From Candidatus Lachnoclostridium avicola (lineage in GTDB: Bacteria > Bacillota > Clostridia > Lachnospirales > Lachnospiraceae), in NCBI GenBank assembly GCA_019114465.1, contig DXFM01000031.1, forward strand, positions 124,001-188,000: 64,000 nt of DNA, read 5' to 3'. A model generated the notes under the pieces. It worked only from the letters and a program-made list of their open reading frames with translations, had not been told where the DNA came from and ran no database searches. Within the stretch, counting starts at the first letter, position 1. Every line of letters begins with the position of its first letter. Shown one piece after another: positions 1 to 8,986 of this stretch. The translations under genes and the position numbers were made by a program.

Positions 1-52
1 GATATTCATAGCTCATATATCCGGGGCCGCTGTTCATATTCTGAGCTGTCAT
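1..52 (-). CDS. Partial: start of an unidentified gene behind the sensor kinase
   Basis: The start codon ATG (52-50) overlaps the TGA stop of the kinase gene in the ATGA arrangement usual for translationally coupled operon genes. A GGAGG lies about 12 nt upstream. The frame stays open to the window edge and encodes MTAQNMNSGPGYMSYEY. Only 17 residues are visible, so no family can be assigned. Its position suggests that it is the third gene of the two-component operon and perhaps a target or partner of that system. Confidence 0.55.
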   Translation of the reverse strand, partial: MTAQNMNSGPGYMSYEY

Positions 53-1131
53 ACAGTGATTTTATCCTCCTCGCTTACTCTCACAGGAATCTGCACAATA
101 AATGTGGTTCCTTTTCCTTCCTCGCTCTCCACCTTTATGGACGCTCCCATGATCTGCAACACCCGCAGCGCAAGGGCCAGGCCCAGGCCATTCCCCTCCA
201 TCGCATGGGAGGTATCTCCCTGATAAAATTTGTCAAAAATGTGTTCTCTGGCCTTCTGAGAGATTCCGCAGCCCGTATCGGACACTTCCACGGTAACCAT
301 GTCCCCATCCGACGTCTGTCTCAGGGTGACGCTGCCCCCCGGCTCCGTAAATTTAAACGCATTGGAAAGCAGATTGTTCCACACCAGCTCCATCAGACTC
401 TCGTCTGCATAAATCGTCGCCCGATCCTCCATATCCGCCTCGAATTCAATGTCCTTATTCTCCCAGACCGACTCAAAGCCCAGGGCGCAGTCGCTTAACT
501 GGCGGCACAGATCGTAGGCCTCAAACCGGGGGGTGATCTGCTGGCTTTCCAGTTTGTTCAATTTCAGAATATTGGTGATCAGGGCGGACAGGCGGTGGGT
601 GCTGTCCAGAATCGCCGCCGTGTACGTTTCCTCCTCTTCCCTGGTCAGGTTCGGCTTCTGCAGAAGCTGGGCATAGTTCTGAATCACCGCGAGAGGGGTC
701 TTGATCTCATGGGATACATTGGCAATGAAATCGGTCCGCATGGTCTCAATGCTTCCCAGCTCCGCCACCATTTTGTTGAAATCCAGGAACATCAGATCCA
801 GATAGTCGTGGTGGTTGCTGGTGTGAAGGGGCGGGATGTAGACGGAAAAGTCCCCCTTCGCCACCTGATCTGCAGCCCGCGCCAGTTCCTTCATGGGCCT
901 GTCGTAGGTTTTTATGATTTTATGGCGGGTAAATATGGTCAACCCCGCAGACACCAGCGTCCAGTAAACCACCGGGATGGCGATCTGAATCAGCGAATTC
1001 CACTGGTACTCATTGACCAGAGTGACCAACCCCGTATGGATACCGGACATCAAAAGCAGGATTCCCAGATAAATGGCAAACAGCGACGGCGGAAAACGGG
1101 TCTCCAGCCGTTTCTTTTCCCGCCTTGTCAT
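49..1131 (-). CDS. Membrane sensor histidine kinase
   Basis: This 360-residue kinase of a two-component system has two predicted membrane helices near residues 16-38 and 47-67, with almost no extracytoplasmic loop between them. A HAMP-like linker (about 70-125) follows. The phosphoacceptor motif NVSHEIKTPL puts the phosphorylated His at 141. The ATPase domain carries the N box (WNNLLSNAFKFT), DTGCGIS and GNGLGLALA. The very short external part suggests that it senses a signal in the membrane or from a partner protein. The start codon overlaps the stop of the response regulator gene by 4 bp (ATGA), so the two are co-translated. The stimulus is unknown. Confidence 0.93.
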   Translation of the reverse strand: MTRREKKRLETRFPPSLFAIYLGILLLMSGIHTGLVTLVNEYQWNSLIQIAIPVVYWTLVSAGLTIFTRHKIIKTYDRPMKELARAADQVAKGDFSVYIPPLHTSNHHDYLDLMFLDFNKMVAELGSIETMRTDFIANVSHEIKTPLAVIQNYAQLLQKPNLTREEEETYTAAILDSTHRLSALITNILKLNKLESQQITPRFEAYDLCRQLSDCALGFESVWENKDIEFEADMEDRATIYADESLMELVWNNLLSNAFKFTEPGGSVTLRQTSDGDMVTVEVSDTGCGISQKAREHIFDKFYQGDTSHAMEGNGLGLALALRVLQIMGASIKVESEEGKGTTFIVQIPVRVSEEDKITV

Positions 1132-1799
1132 TTCAGCACCGCCTTATATCCCAGCCCCCGGATCGTCTTTATCTCAAAGTCACTGCAGGCGGAAAATTTG
1201 TCCCGCAGCTTTGTAATATACACATCCACCGCCCGCAGCCCCGTATCGCTCTCCACTCCCCAGAATTCATCCATAAGCTGGGATCGGGAAAATGCGTGGT
1301 TGGGATAGGACAGCAGCTTGTGAAGGATATTAAACTCCCGCGTGGTCACCGGTATCTCTTCTCCCCTGATGGTGACCGTCCTGGCATCGGCGTCCAGGAC
1401 CGTGTCCCCCACGGTGATTTTACGGCTCTCCTCGATGTTTGCCCGGCGCAGCAGGGCGCGGACCCGCATCAGAAGTTCACTGAAATCAACGGGCTTCACC
1501 ATATAGTCGTCGATGCCCAGATCAAACCCCTTCTGTTTCGCCGGCAGATCGTCCCTCGCCGATATAAACAGAATGGGGATGGTCTTGTTCAGTCCCCGCA
1601 CCGTCTTCGCAAACTCAAAGCCGTCCGTTCCCGGCATCATAATGTCGGAGATAATCAAATCATACAGCTTGTTGTACATCGCGTCGTAAGCCGCCTCAGC
1701 GCTGAGACAGCCTTTCGCCTCGTATCCGCTGTCGTTTAAATACGTACACACACTCTGGGTTAATTTCACATCATCATCCACTACAAGAATTTGAATCAC
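1128..1799 (-). CDS. OmpR/PhoB-family response regulator
   Basis: This 223-residue response regulator has an N-terminal receiver domain with the acidic pocket VVDDD, phosphoacceptor Asp52 in LIISDIMMPG and the conserved Lys in VKPVD. A C-terminal winged helix typical of OmpR/PhoB occupies about residues 125-220 (TTREFNILHKLL, RAVDVYITKLRDKF, IKTIRGLGYKA). The start is GTG at 1799, preceded by AGGAGG. It is the first gene of the operon with the kinase downstream, and it is separated from lysS by the lysS terminator. The target genes are not evident. The gene just beyond the kinase is the obvious candidate. Confidence 0.94.
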   Translation of the reverse strand: MIQILVVDDDVKLTQSVCTYLNDSGYEAKGCLSAEAAYDAMYNKLYDLIISDIMMPGTDGFEFAKTVRGLNKTIPILFISARDDLPAKQKGFDLGIDDYMVKPVDFSELLMRVRALLRRANIEESRKITVGDTVLDADARTVTIRGEEIPVTTREFNILHKLLSYPNHAFSRSQLMDEFWGVESDTGLRAVDVYITKLRDKFSACSDFEIKTIRGLGYKAVLK

Positions 1800-1889
1800 T
1801 CGCCTCTTCCTCCTGTTTCTTCTTCCCTCCGTTTATTCTCCGGCCCATGAATATTATTTACCTTACCACATAATTGTTTCAGTATTGTT

Positions 1890-1932
1890 AAAAAAAGACA
1901 CTTTTCCAAAATTTCCTTTAGAAAAGTGTCTT
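1890..1932 (-). terminator. Rho-independent terminator of lysS
   Basis: Read on the minus strand, a perfect 12-bp stem (AAGACACTTTTC paired with GAAAAGTGTCTT, 14-nt loop) is followed directly by seven T residues. It lies 38 bp after the lysS stop and before the response regulator gene. Confidence 0.88.
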
Positions 1933-1969
1933 CTGATTACAAACAATTTAAAATGATTTTCTGTCCGCT

Positions 1970-3919
1970 TTAGTACAGCTTCGCTCCTGCCGGGATCTGA
2001 TCGTCCAGCATGAGAAGATTCAGGCCCTCTTTTCCGTCATACTCGTACACCGCGGAAATCAGCATACCGCAGGAATCGATGCCCATCATCTTTCTCGGGG
2101 GCAGGTTGACAATGGCCACGCAGGTCTTTCCCACCAGCTCCTCCGGCTCATAGTACTCGTGGATTCCGCTTAAGATAGTGCGGTCCGTGCCGGTTCCGTC
2201 GTCCAGGGTAAACTGAAGAAGCTTTTTGGACTTGGGCACCGCCGCGCAGTCCTTCACCTTCACTACCCGGAAATCTGACTTGCTGAAGGTATCAAAATCC
2301 ACAAAGTCCTCAAACAGGGGCTCCACCTTCACCTTGGAAAGATCCAGCTTCACCTGGGGCGCGGAAGCCTCCGCCGCCTTATCAGAAGCGGCTTCATTTC
2401 CGGAAGCAGTCTTCTTGGATCCCTCGTTTCCGCCCAGACTCTTCAGGGTGGGAAAGAGCAAAACATCTCTTATGGCCGCGGAGTCGGTGAGCAGCATGCA
2501 CATCCGGTCGATGCCAAAACCGATTCCTCCTGTAGGCGGCATTCCGATCTCCAGAGCGTTTAAGAAGTCCTCGTCCGTGTGGTTGGCCTCCTCGTCGCCC
2601 TGGGCAAACAGCTCCTCCTGAGCCTTAAACCGTTCTCTCTGGTCAATGGGATCGTTTAACTCGGAGTAGGCGTTGGCCATCTCCCAGCCGTTCATAAAGA
2701 ACTCGAACCGCTCCACGTACTCCGGATTCTCCGGTTTCTTCTTGGTCAGCGGGGAGATCTCAATGGGGTGATCCATAACGAAGGTGGGCTGAAGCAGATG
2801 CTCCTCCACGAACTCCTCGAAGAACAGGTTCAGGATATCTCCCTTCTTATGTCTCTCCTCATACTCCACATGGTGCTCCTTCGCGGCAGCTCTCGCCTCC
2901 TCCAGGGTGTGGATCTCGTTGAAATCCACGCCGGAGTACTTCTTCACCGCGTCCACCATGGTGATCCGCTCAAAGGGCTTGCCCAGATCCATCTCAATGC
3001 CGTTGTAGACGATGGTGGTGGTGCCCAGCACCTCCTTGGCCACGTAGCGGTACAGGTTCTCCGTCAGATCCATCATGCCGTGGTAATCGGTGTAGGCCTG
3101 ATAGAGCTCCATCAGGGTAAATTCCGGATTGTGCCGGGTGTCCAGTCCCTCGTTCCGAAATACCCGGCCGATCTCGTACACCTTCTCCAGACCGCCCACG
3201 ATCAGTCTCTTCAGATACAGCTCCAGGGAGATCCTCAGCTTCAGATCCTCATCCAGAGCGTTGAAATGGGTCTCAAAAGGCCTTGCCGCCGCACCGCCGG
3301 CATTGGCCACCAGCATGGGGGTCTCCACCTCCATAAAGCCCTCTCCCGCCAGATAGCGGCGGATGGCTGCGATGATTTTGGAGCGCTTGATGAAAGTCTC
3401 CTTCACATCCTCGTTCATGATCAGGTCCACGTATCTCTGGCGGTAACGGGTATCCGTATCCGTCAGGCCGTGGAACTTCTCCGGCAGAACCTGAAGGCTC
3501 TTGGAGAGCAGCGTCACTTCCTCCGCGTGAATGGAGATCTCGCCGGTCTTCGTCTTAAACACCGTTCCCTTCACGCCCAGGATATCGCCGATATCCATCT
3601 TCTTAAACTCCTTGTAGGGTTCCTCGCCGATGCTGTCTCTGGCCACATAGACCTGGATCCGTCCCTTTAAGTCCTGAATGTTGCAGAAAGACGCCTTGCC
3701 CATCACCCGCTTGAACATCATACGGCCGGCTACGGACACTTCTTTGCCCTCCAGCTCCTCATAATGCTCCTTCACATCGCTGCTGTGAGCCGTCACATCG
3801 TATTTGGTGATCACAAACGGATCCTTTCCCGCGGCCTGAAGCTCCGCCAGCTTGTCCCGGCGGGCCTGAAGCACGTGATTTAACTCCTCCTGAGCCTTTC
3901 CCTGATTCTGCTCTGCCAC
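1970..3919 (-). CDS. lysS: Lysyl-tRNA synthetase, class II, with C-terminal tRNA-binding domain
   Basis: It charges tRNA-Lys in the cytoplasm. I place the start at GTG 3919 ([12 protein letters not shown]) because AAAGGAG lies 8 nt upstream; an in-frame codon 54 bp earlier lacks a good site. The 649 residues begin with an OB-fold anticodon domain ([17 protein letters not shown]). The class II catalytic core follows, with motif 2 ([20 protein letters not shown]) and motif 3 ([13 protein letters not shown]). The canonical enzyme ends near residue 510. Here an acidic, Ala/Ser-rich linker leads to a Trbp111/MetRS-type tRNA-binding domain (about 545-649: [41 protein letters not shown]). It has its own promoter and terminator. 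Confidence 0.96.
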   Translation of the reverse strand: MAEQNQGKAQEELNHVLQARRDKLAELQAAGKDPFVITKYDVTAHSSDVKEHYEELEGKEVSVAGRMMFKRVMGKASFCNIQDLKGRIQVYVARDSIGEEPYKEFKKMDIGDILGVKGTVFKTKTGEISIHAEEVTLLSKSLQVLPEKFHGLTDTDTRYRQRYVDLIMNEDVKETFIKRSKIIAAIRRYLAGEGFMEVETPMLVANAGGAAARPFETHFNALDEDLKLRISLELYLKRLIVGGLEKVYEIGRVFRNEGLDTRHNPEFTLMELYQAYTDYHGMMDLTENLYRYVAKEVLGTTTIVYNGIEMDLGKPFERITMVDAVKKYSGVDFNEIHTLEEARAAAKEHHVEYEERHKKGDILNLFFEEFVEEHLLQPTFVMDHPIEISPLTKKKPENPEYVERFEFFMNGWEMANAYSELNDPIDQRERFKAQEELFAQGDEEANHTDEDFLNALEIGMPPTGGIGFGIDRMCMLLTDSAAIRDVLLFPTLKSLGGNEGSKKTASGNEAASDKAAEASAPQVKLDLSKVKVEPLFEDFVDFDTFSKSDFRVVKVKDCAAVPKSKKLLQFTLDDGTGTDRTILSGIHEYYEPEELVGKTCVAIVNLPPRKMMGIDSCGMLISAVYEYDGKEGLNLLMLDDQIPAGAKLY

Positions 3920-3980
3920 TGTTTCCACTCCTTTATTTTTAAATGATTTACGACATTTTTTTCTTGTCAGCATTCAAAGT

Positions 3981-4010
3981 ATTATAGCGTAAACGCCGCT
4001 TCCTTGTCAA
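3981..4010 (-). promoter_or_regulatory. Sigma-A-type promoter of lysS
   Basis: On the minus strand, TTGACA (4010-4005) and TATAAT (3986-3981) are perfect consensus boxes with an 18-bp spacer. They lie about 60 bp upstream of the GTG start chosen for lysS. This shows that lysS is transcribed separately from the phosphatase gene upstream. Confidence 0.85.
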
Positions 4011-4056
4011 GCGCGGCGGCGCTGTCTTTCCGGGGAAAAACGCGCCGTCCAATGTT

Positions 4057-4887
4057 TTATAAATCATGAAAGATGGGCTTCATGTTCTCAAAGGTGCAGA
4101 ACTGTTTATAGCCCAGGCTCTTTAAAATCTCATGGCCCTCGTCGATGTAAGCTCCCAGATGTTCCGGCTTGTGGCTGTCGCTTCCGATGGTGATGATCTC
4201 GCCGCCCAGCTCCCGGTACAGCTTTAAAATCTCCCGGGAAGGCATGCTGTCAGACAGACCGTAGCGGTGGAAGGAGGTGTTGAGCTCGATCCCCTTTCCG
4301 TCGGCGATGACAATCTTTAAGATCTCCTCGATCATGGGCTTCACATTCTCAAAGGGATAGATCCCCGCCTCGTCGTACCGCTTGATCAAGTCCAGATGGC
4401 CCAGAACGCTGTAGTTTTTGTAAGCCTTCACCACATCCAGCATTTCCTGATAATACCGCTCGTTGTACTCCTTCTGGGTTCTTCCCCGCTGGAAATCCTG
4501 GGTCCAGAACTCCTTGTCCTCCACCTGGTGAATGGAGAGAATGATAAAATCAAAGGGATAGCGGGCAAACAGGGCCTCAAACTCCGGGATGGTGTGCATC
4601 TGCACACCGAACTCCATTCCCGTGCGGATGGTGATCTTCCCCTGGTACTCCTCCTTCAGGGCGCGGATCTTTTCCATGTATCTGGGGTAGTCCACATTTG
4701 CCAGGGGATCGCCCTTGCGGTACTGAATTTCCTGGCCGCAGTCCCAGTCCACCTTCACCCCGTAGTCCACGTGATCTGTGATACAGATCTCATCCATCCC
4801 CATCTTCACCGCGTCCCGGATCACATCCTCCATGGGGTAGCGGGAATCATCGCTGAACTCTGTGTGAACATGATAATCTGCAAACAT
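4057..4887 (-). CDS. PHP-domain histidinol-phosphatase-like phosphoesterase
   Basis: This 276-residue cytoplasmic PHP-family hydrolase resembles histidinol-phosphate phosphatases of the HisK type, which remove phosphate from L-histidinol phosphate in histidine synthesis. The metal-binding motifs of the fold are all visible: DYHVHTEFSDDS at the N-terminus, CITDHVDYG, the internal LSIHQVE, GHLDLIKRY, NTSFHRYG and GSDSHKPEHLG at the end. The ribosome site GAGGTGG sits 4 nt from the ATG. No other his gene is nearby, so the substrate is inferred from family resemblance; another phosphoester is possible. It diverges from the Crp/Fnr gene. Confidence 0.85.
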   Translation of the reverse strand: MFADYHVHTEFSDDSRYPMEDVIRDAVKMGMDEICITDHVDYGVKVDWDCGQEIQYRKGDPLANVDYPRYMEKIRALKEEYQGKITIRTGMEFGVQMHTIPEFEALFARYPFDFIILSIHQVEDKEFWTQDFQRGRTQKEYNERYYQEMLDVVKAYKNYSVLGHLDLIKRYDEAGIYPFENVKPMIEEILKIVIADGKGIELNTSFHRYGLSDSMPSREILKLYRELGGEIITIGSDSHKPEHLGAYIDEGHEILKSLGYKQFCTFENMKPIFHDL

Positions 4888-4913
4888 ATTTCCACCTCTC
4901 AGAAATTTTATTG

Positions 4914-4931
4914 TTGTCTTTGATTATACAA
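4914..4931. promoter_or_regulatory. TTGT-N10-ACAA inverted repeat, candidate Crp/Fnr operator
   Basis: The site reads GTTGT-N10-ACAAC in the 201-bp space between the phosphatase and the Crp/Fnr gene. The 18-bp core TTGT-N10-ACAA recurs upstream of the neighbouring old-yellow-enzyme gene at 7823-7840. Spacing and symmetry fit a Crp/Fnr dimer. The assignment is inferred. Confidence 0.4.
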
Positions 4932-5088
4932 CGAAGTCTTTCTGTTTTCCATGAAATCCTTGAAAATCTTTCCAGATTCGGCTTTACTTTTCCCGGCCTC
5001 CATGGTTTAATTATTTTAAAATTTCCCTTCCGGCCCGAGCCGGCCATTTCCGGGAACAGCATTGACAACAACATCAGGAGGATCCGCC

Positions 5089-5772
5089 ATGGACAAGCAG
5101 GAACCATTTTCTGAAATCCGATATTATTTTGAAGGTGAAATGCAGCCCTACCGCAAACTGTTTGAAAACATTTGCCCTCCCCCCATGAAAATGAGCCGTG
5201 GAATGCCCGTCTGCCGCCAGGGAGAGACTAAAAACTGGATGTACTATCTGTGCCGCGGCCAGCTGAAAGTATACGCCTGCAACTATGAAGGAAACGAGCG
5301 GCTGGTGGCCATTCTGGGAGAAGACAGCCTAGCAGGGCTGGACTGCCTGATGCCCGGTCTTCCTTCTCTGATGACCATTGAATGTCTGACCGACTGTTGG
5401 CTCATGCCTATTCAAAATACGGTGCTGGAAGCCTTAATTAGAGAAAATCCTGATTTTGCCGCAGCCGTCGCTCTTTATTACTGCAAGGTGCTCCGCCAGC
5501 TCTGTTTTGATGCCGCCAGCCAGAGCATCAGTAGCGTAAGCGTCCGTCTCCTCAGTTTTCTGAAGGCAAACTGGGGAGATCAGAAAGAATACCGCATTCA
5601 TTTAAGCCAGCAGCAGCTGGCAGCCGTCATAGGCTGTTCCCGGGCCAGCATCGCCCGCATCTGCCGTTTTCTGAAAGATGAGGGAGCCATCGCTACAGAA
5701 GGAGTGGGATTCCGGATTCTGGATTTTAATCGTCTGGAACAGCTCTGTCAAAAATACGGGAAGCTGCTTTAA
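5089..5772 (+). CDS. Crp/Fnr-family transcriptional regulator
   Basis: This 227-residue regulator has an N-terminal cyclic-nucleotide-binding-like beta roll (about 30-125) and a C-terminal winged helix (about 150-220) with the recognition segment LSQQQLAAVIGCSRASIARI. The ATG at 5089 is chosen because AGGAGG lies 8 nt upstream; an earlier in-frame codon at 5062 has no such site. The effector domain contains several Cys, but no clear N-terminal FNR iron-sulfur cluster motif. The stop codon lies inside a 26-bp perfect palindrome that also ends the convergent reductase gene. Shared TTGT-N10-ACAA sites suggest that it regulates itself and that reductase. Confidence 0.9.
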   Translation: MDKQEPFSEIRYYFEGEMQPYRKLFENICPPPMKMSRGMPVCRQGETKNWMYYLCRGQLKVYACNYEGNERLVAILGEDSLAGLDCLMPGLPSLMTIECLTDCWLMPIQNTVLEALIRENPDFAAAVALYYCKVLRQLCFDAASQSISSVSVRLLSFLKANWGDQKEYRIHLSQQQLAAVIGCSRASIARICRFLKDEGAIATEGVGFRILDFNRLEQLCQKYGKLL

Positions 5773-5783
5773 AGCAGCTTCCC
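5758..5783. terminator. Bidirectional terminator between the Crp/Fnr and reductase genes
   Basis: A perfect 26-bp palindrome with 13-bp arms (GGGAAGCTGCTTT and its complement). It contains the TAA stop of the plus-strand gene and lies 12 bp past the stop of the minus-strand gene. T-rich sequence follows in the minus direction and pyrimidine-rich sequence in the plus direction. Confidence 0.75.
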
Positions 5784-5794
5784 CTTTCTGTCTG

Positions 5795-7732
5795 TCAGAT
5801 CTTCCATCCGGCCTTATAGCCTGTATGTACCGCGTCATATATTTTTCCTGTATTCAGGCTGTCTCCCACATTGATCACGCGGCACCCTTTTTCCTTCAGC
5901 TGATCGTAAAGACCCCGGTTCGACTTCATGCCGGTAGCCAGAAATACATGATCGGCTTTCACAAGTTCCCGTTTTCCTTTTCTCTCAATGATAACTCCCT
6001 CTTCTGTGATTTCCATCACTCTGGAAGAAGTGAACACCTGAATATGGTGTTCTCGGATCATCTCCCGGTATATGGTATGATCACTGTCGCTGCAGCCGTT
6101 CATAATCTCTGGAAGCATCTCCACGATAGTTACCTGATTATCCGGATTCTGGCCAAAGAGAACTGCGGTCTCCGTTCCAATAAGGCCGCCTCCGATTACC
6201 ACAATCTTTCCTGTCGGCTTTGGTGCTTCTTCACAGAGCACATCTACCGCCAGCGTCACATTTGGCCGATCCGCCCCCGGCACAGCAAGTCCTGCGGGCG
6301 AAGCTCCCGTAGCTACAATCACGCCGTCAAATCCATCCAGATCTTCCAGAACCGCCTCTTTTTCCACAACGGTAACCCCATGTTTTTTTACCTGGGTGAT
6401 CAGGTAATTCAGTGCATCCCGAATATCCGCTTTAAACTCCGGATAGGAGGCCTCGTGAAGATAACCTCCCAGTTTTCTCTTCTCAAACAGGGTAACCTGA
6501 TGGCCTCTCAGAGCCGCCGCGTCTGCCGCTTTCAGCCCCGCGGGGCCGCCGCCCACCACAGCGATTTTCCCTGGATGTTCCGCCGGTTTCAATGCCAGGG
6601 CATCCTCAAATCCCAGAAGAGGATTCATGGTACAGTTGATGGATTTTCCCAGATGATTGCCCCGGTCCAGGCAGCCTTCATTGCATCGGATACAGGGAGA
6701 AATATCTTCCGGATGGCCTTCCATAGCCTTCTTCGCCCAGTAAGGATCTGCCAGCAACGGTCTTCCCATGCTGATAAAATCCGCCTTCCCGCTGGCCAGA
6801 ATCTCTTCCGCGAATTCCGGCTGAGTGATGGAACCAGTGGCAAATACCGGAATGCTTACTTCCTTTTTAATGGCCTCCGCCGCCCATACATTATGGCCTA
6901 TGGGAATCTGCATGGGGGTCACCTGATGGATCATTTGATGATGGTCTCCGCCGCTCACGTCAATGGCAGCGCATCCCAGCTCTTCCAGACGTTTCGCGTA
7001 ATAAATCGTATCTTCAATCGTCATTCCGCCCGGCTCATAGTCTGTTCCGCTCAGTCGTACAATAATGGGGAAATCTTCTCCCACATACTCTTTACACCGT
7101 TTAAACACCTGTTCCAGGAAGCGGAAACGGTTTTCTCTGCTTCCTCCGTACCAGTCTTTTCTTTGATTGGTAAAAGGAGAAAGAAAATTGGTAATCAGAT
7201 ATCCGTGAGCTCCGTGGATCTCCACCACCTGGAATCCGGCGGTTTTCGCCCGCAGAGCCGCCCTTCCGAAATCTTCAATCAACTGGTGTATTTCTTCAAT
7301 AGTCAGCTCACTTGGAATTGCCGCCTGTCCGTACCGTTCATACATTAACGGCCAGGGATTGGGAGATGCGGATTTCATGGGCGGCCCCAGAAACCGCTGT
7401 CTGCCGCAGTGCTCAATCTGAATGCAGGGCACGCAGTCATAATTTTTAATGGTATCTGCCAGCCATCCAAGGCCCACGATATACTCATCGTCACAGATTC
7501 CCAGCTGATTGGACGCAGACTTGCTGCAGTCCCTGTCCACAAAGGCATATTCCACGATGATCATGCCCACTTCCCCTTTTGCCAGATCTTCATAGCACCT
7601 CACCAGGCGGGAAGACACGGTGCCATCCATATGGCTCAGTCCAGTAGTCTGGGGAGCCTTGCAGATTCTGTTTTTAATCTCCACATTGCCAATCCTGCAC
7701 GGACTGAAAAGAGTTGGAAACTGATGATTCAT
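5795..7732 (-). CDS. Old-yellow-enzyme/2,4-dienoyl-CoA reductase family FMN/Fe-S/FAD oxidoreductase
   Basis: This 645-residue member of the FadH/enoate reductase/BaiCD-BaiH group reduces activated C=C bonds with NAD(P)H. Residues 1-370 form the FMN TIM barrel (KAPQTTGLSHMDG, EIHGAHGYLITNFLSP, WYGGSRENRFRF, GRPLLADP). The cluster motif CIRCNEGC, with a fourth Cys 11 residues later, binds 4Fe-4S. The second half has two nucleotide-binding motifs (VVGGGPAGLKAADAA, VIGGGLIGTETA) and a final FAD segment (INVGDSLNTGKIYDAVHTGY). Full length suggests an intact enzyme. It converges with the Crp/Fnr gene and carries a matching operator-like site upstream. The substrate could be an enoate, dienoyl-CoA, or a steroid or bile-acid enone. 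Confidence 0.9.
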   Translation of the reverse strand: MNHQFPTLFSPCRIGNVEIKNRICKAPQTTGLSHMDGTVSSRLVRCYEDLAKGEVGMIIVEYAFVDRDCSKSASNQLGICDDEYIVGLGWLADTIKNYDCVPCIQIEHCGRQRFLGPPMKSASPNPWPLMYERYGQAAIPSELTIEEIHQLIEDFGRAALRAKTAGFQVVEIHGAHGYLITNFLSPFTNQRKDWYGGSRENRFRFLEQVFKRCKEYVGEDFPIIVRLSGTDYEPGGMTIEDTIYYAKRLEELGCAAIDVSGGDHHQMIHQVTPMQIPIGHNVWAAEAIKKEVSIPVFATGSITQPEFAEEILASGKADFISMGRPLLADPYWAKKAMEGHPEDISPCIRCNEGCLDRGNHLGKSINCTMNPLLGFEDALALKPAEHPGKIAVVGGGPAGLKAADAAALRGHQVTLFEKRKLGGYLHEASYPEFKADIRDALNYLITQVKKHGVTVVEKEAVLEDLDGFDGVIVATGASPAGLAVPGADRPNVTLAVDVLCEEAPKPTGKIVVIGGGLIGTETAVLFGQNPDNQVTIVEMLPEIMNGCSDSDHTIYREMIREHHIQVFTSSRVMEITEEGVIIERKGKRELVKADHVFLATGMKSNRGLYDQLKEKGCRVINVGDSLNTGKIYDAVHTGYKAGWKI

Positions 7733-7822
7733 ATTACACGCTCCTTTCTTTTAATCTGCTTTCATTATAGATCCGCGGAATTTTTTTATATATATCCAAT
7801 AAAAACTTTTCTGGCAGATTTT

Positions 7823-7840
7823 TTGTGGCATGTAATACAA
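7823..7840. promoter_or_regulatory. TTGT-N10-ACAA inverted repeat upstream of the reductase gene
   Basis: It lies 91-108 bp upstream of the reductase start, in an AT-rich gap. It has the same half-sites and spacing as the site at 4914-4931 before the Crp/Fnr gene. On the minus strand both begin TTGTAT followed by A at the eighth position. Inferred to be a binding site of that regulator. Confidence 0.4.
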
Positions 7841-7879
7841 TTTTTTGTCAGTTTCCAACTCTTTTTCATTCAGGAGACT

Positions 7880-8956
7880 TTACGGAATAATCTCCAGCTC
7901 CTTGGAATCCTTATTTAAGCTCATGGCTCCATCCCTGGTGATCAGCATCAGATCCTCGATTCTCACGCCGAACTCTCCCGGAAGGTAGATGCCGGGCTCG
8001 CAGGAGAAGATCATGCCCTCCTCCACCACGTCCTGGTTGGCGGCGGACACGTCTCCAGCGTCGTGGACCTCAATTCCGATGCAGTGGCCCAGACGGTGGG
8101 TAAAATTGGGGCCGTATCCCGCTTCCGTGATAATGTCCCTGGCCACCTTGTCGATGTCGCAGAATCTCATGCCAGGCTTCATGGCCGCCTGGGCCGCCAG
8201 GTTGGCTTTCTTCACCACCTCGTAGACCTCTCTCTGCTTCTCCGTCACGCTCTGGTAGAAGAAGGTTCTGGTCATGTCGGAGCAGTAGTCGTTCACCCTG
8301 CAGCCCACGTCAAAGAGGACGCAGTCTCCCGGCTTTAATACCGTGTTGTCCGGCTTGTGATGGCCCTCCGCCGCGTTGGCGCCGAAACTCACCAGGGGAC
8401 CGAAGGACGGGCCCTGGGTTCCCAGCCGCTTGTAGATGGCGTTCATGCCGGCGGCCACCTCCAGCTCTGTCACTCCCTCTCTGATCAGGCCCCGGAACTC
8501 CGCCATGGCCTGGTCGTTGATCTGGGAGGCGTAGATCATCTTCGCCTGTTCGTCCCCGTCCTTTACCCGGCGGGCGCCGTCCACACACTCGGAGGCGTTT
8601 ACAAAGCTGCTGCCCGCCTTCAGATCCATAAGCTCCAGCAGAAATTTCGCCGCCATCTTCTTGTCGATGCCCAGGGGCTTCTCATGGTCTGTGTAGGACG
8701 CGATGATCTGGCAGCCGGGATCGGTGTCGGTAAACCACACCTTCTCCATGCCGATGTCCCCGTCCACCTTGAACAGCTTGTTCACAAACAGCTTATGGTT
8801 TCCAGATGCAGTCAGGTACAGGGCCAGCAGACGCTCGTTGGGCAGGATCCACTTTCCCGTCAGATAGAAAATGGAAGGCGGATCGCTGATGAGCATCTGC
8901 TCCAGTCCCCGCTCCTTCATTTTTCCCAGTACCCGGTTGATTCTCTCTTCAAACAT
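7880..8956 (-). CDS. M24 metallopeptidase, Xaa-Pro aminopeptidase-like
   Basis: A 358-residue cytoplasmic peptidase with a creatinase-type N-terminal domain (about 1-125) and a pita-bread catalytic domain. All five metal ligands are visible: the Asp pair in LFDVGCRVNDYCSDMTRTF, His in HRLGHCIGIEVHD, Glu in SCEPGIYLPG and Glu in VRIEDLML. Such enzymes remove N-terminal residues preceding proline. It is the last gene of a four-gene operon, starting 30 bp after the AbgT transporter gene. That context fits cleavage of an imported peptide or acylated amino acid. The exact substrate is not evident. Confidence 0.9.
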   Translation of the reverse strand: MFEERINRVLGKMKERGLEQMLISDPPSIFYLTGKWILPNERLLALYLTASGNHKLFVNKLFKVDGDIGMEKVWFTDTDPGCQIIASYTDHEKPLGIDKKMAAKFLLELMDLKAGSSFVNASECVDGARRVKDGDEQAKMIYASQINDQAMAEFRGLIREGVTELEVAAGMNAIYKRLGTQGPSFGPLVSFGANAAEGHHKPDNTVLKPGDCVLFDVGCRVNDYCSDMTRTFFYQSVTEKQREVYEVVKKANLAAQAAMKPGMRFCDIDKVARDIITEAGYGPNFTHRLGHCIGIEVHDAGDVSAANQDVVEEGMIFSCEPGIYLPGEFGVRIEDLMLITRDGAMSLNKDSKELEIIP

Positions 8957-8986
8957 CAGTATTTTCCTCCTATCTGTTCAGGATAA

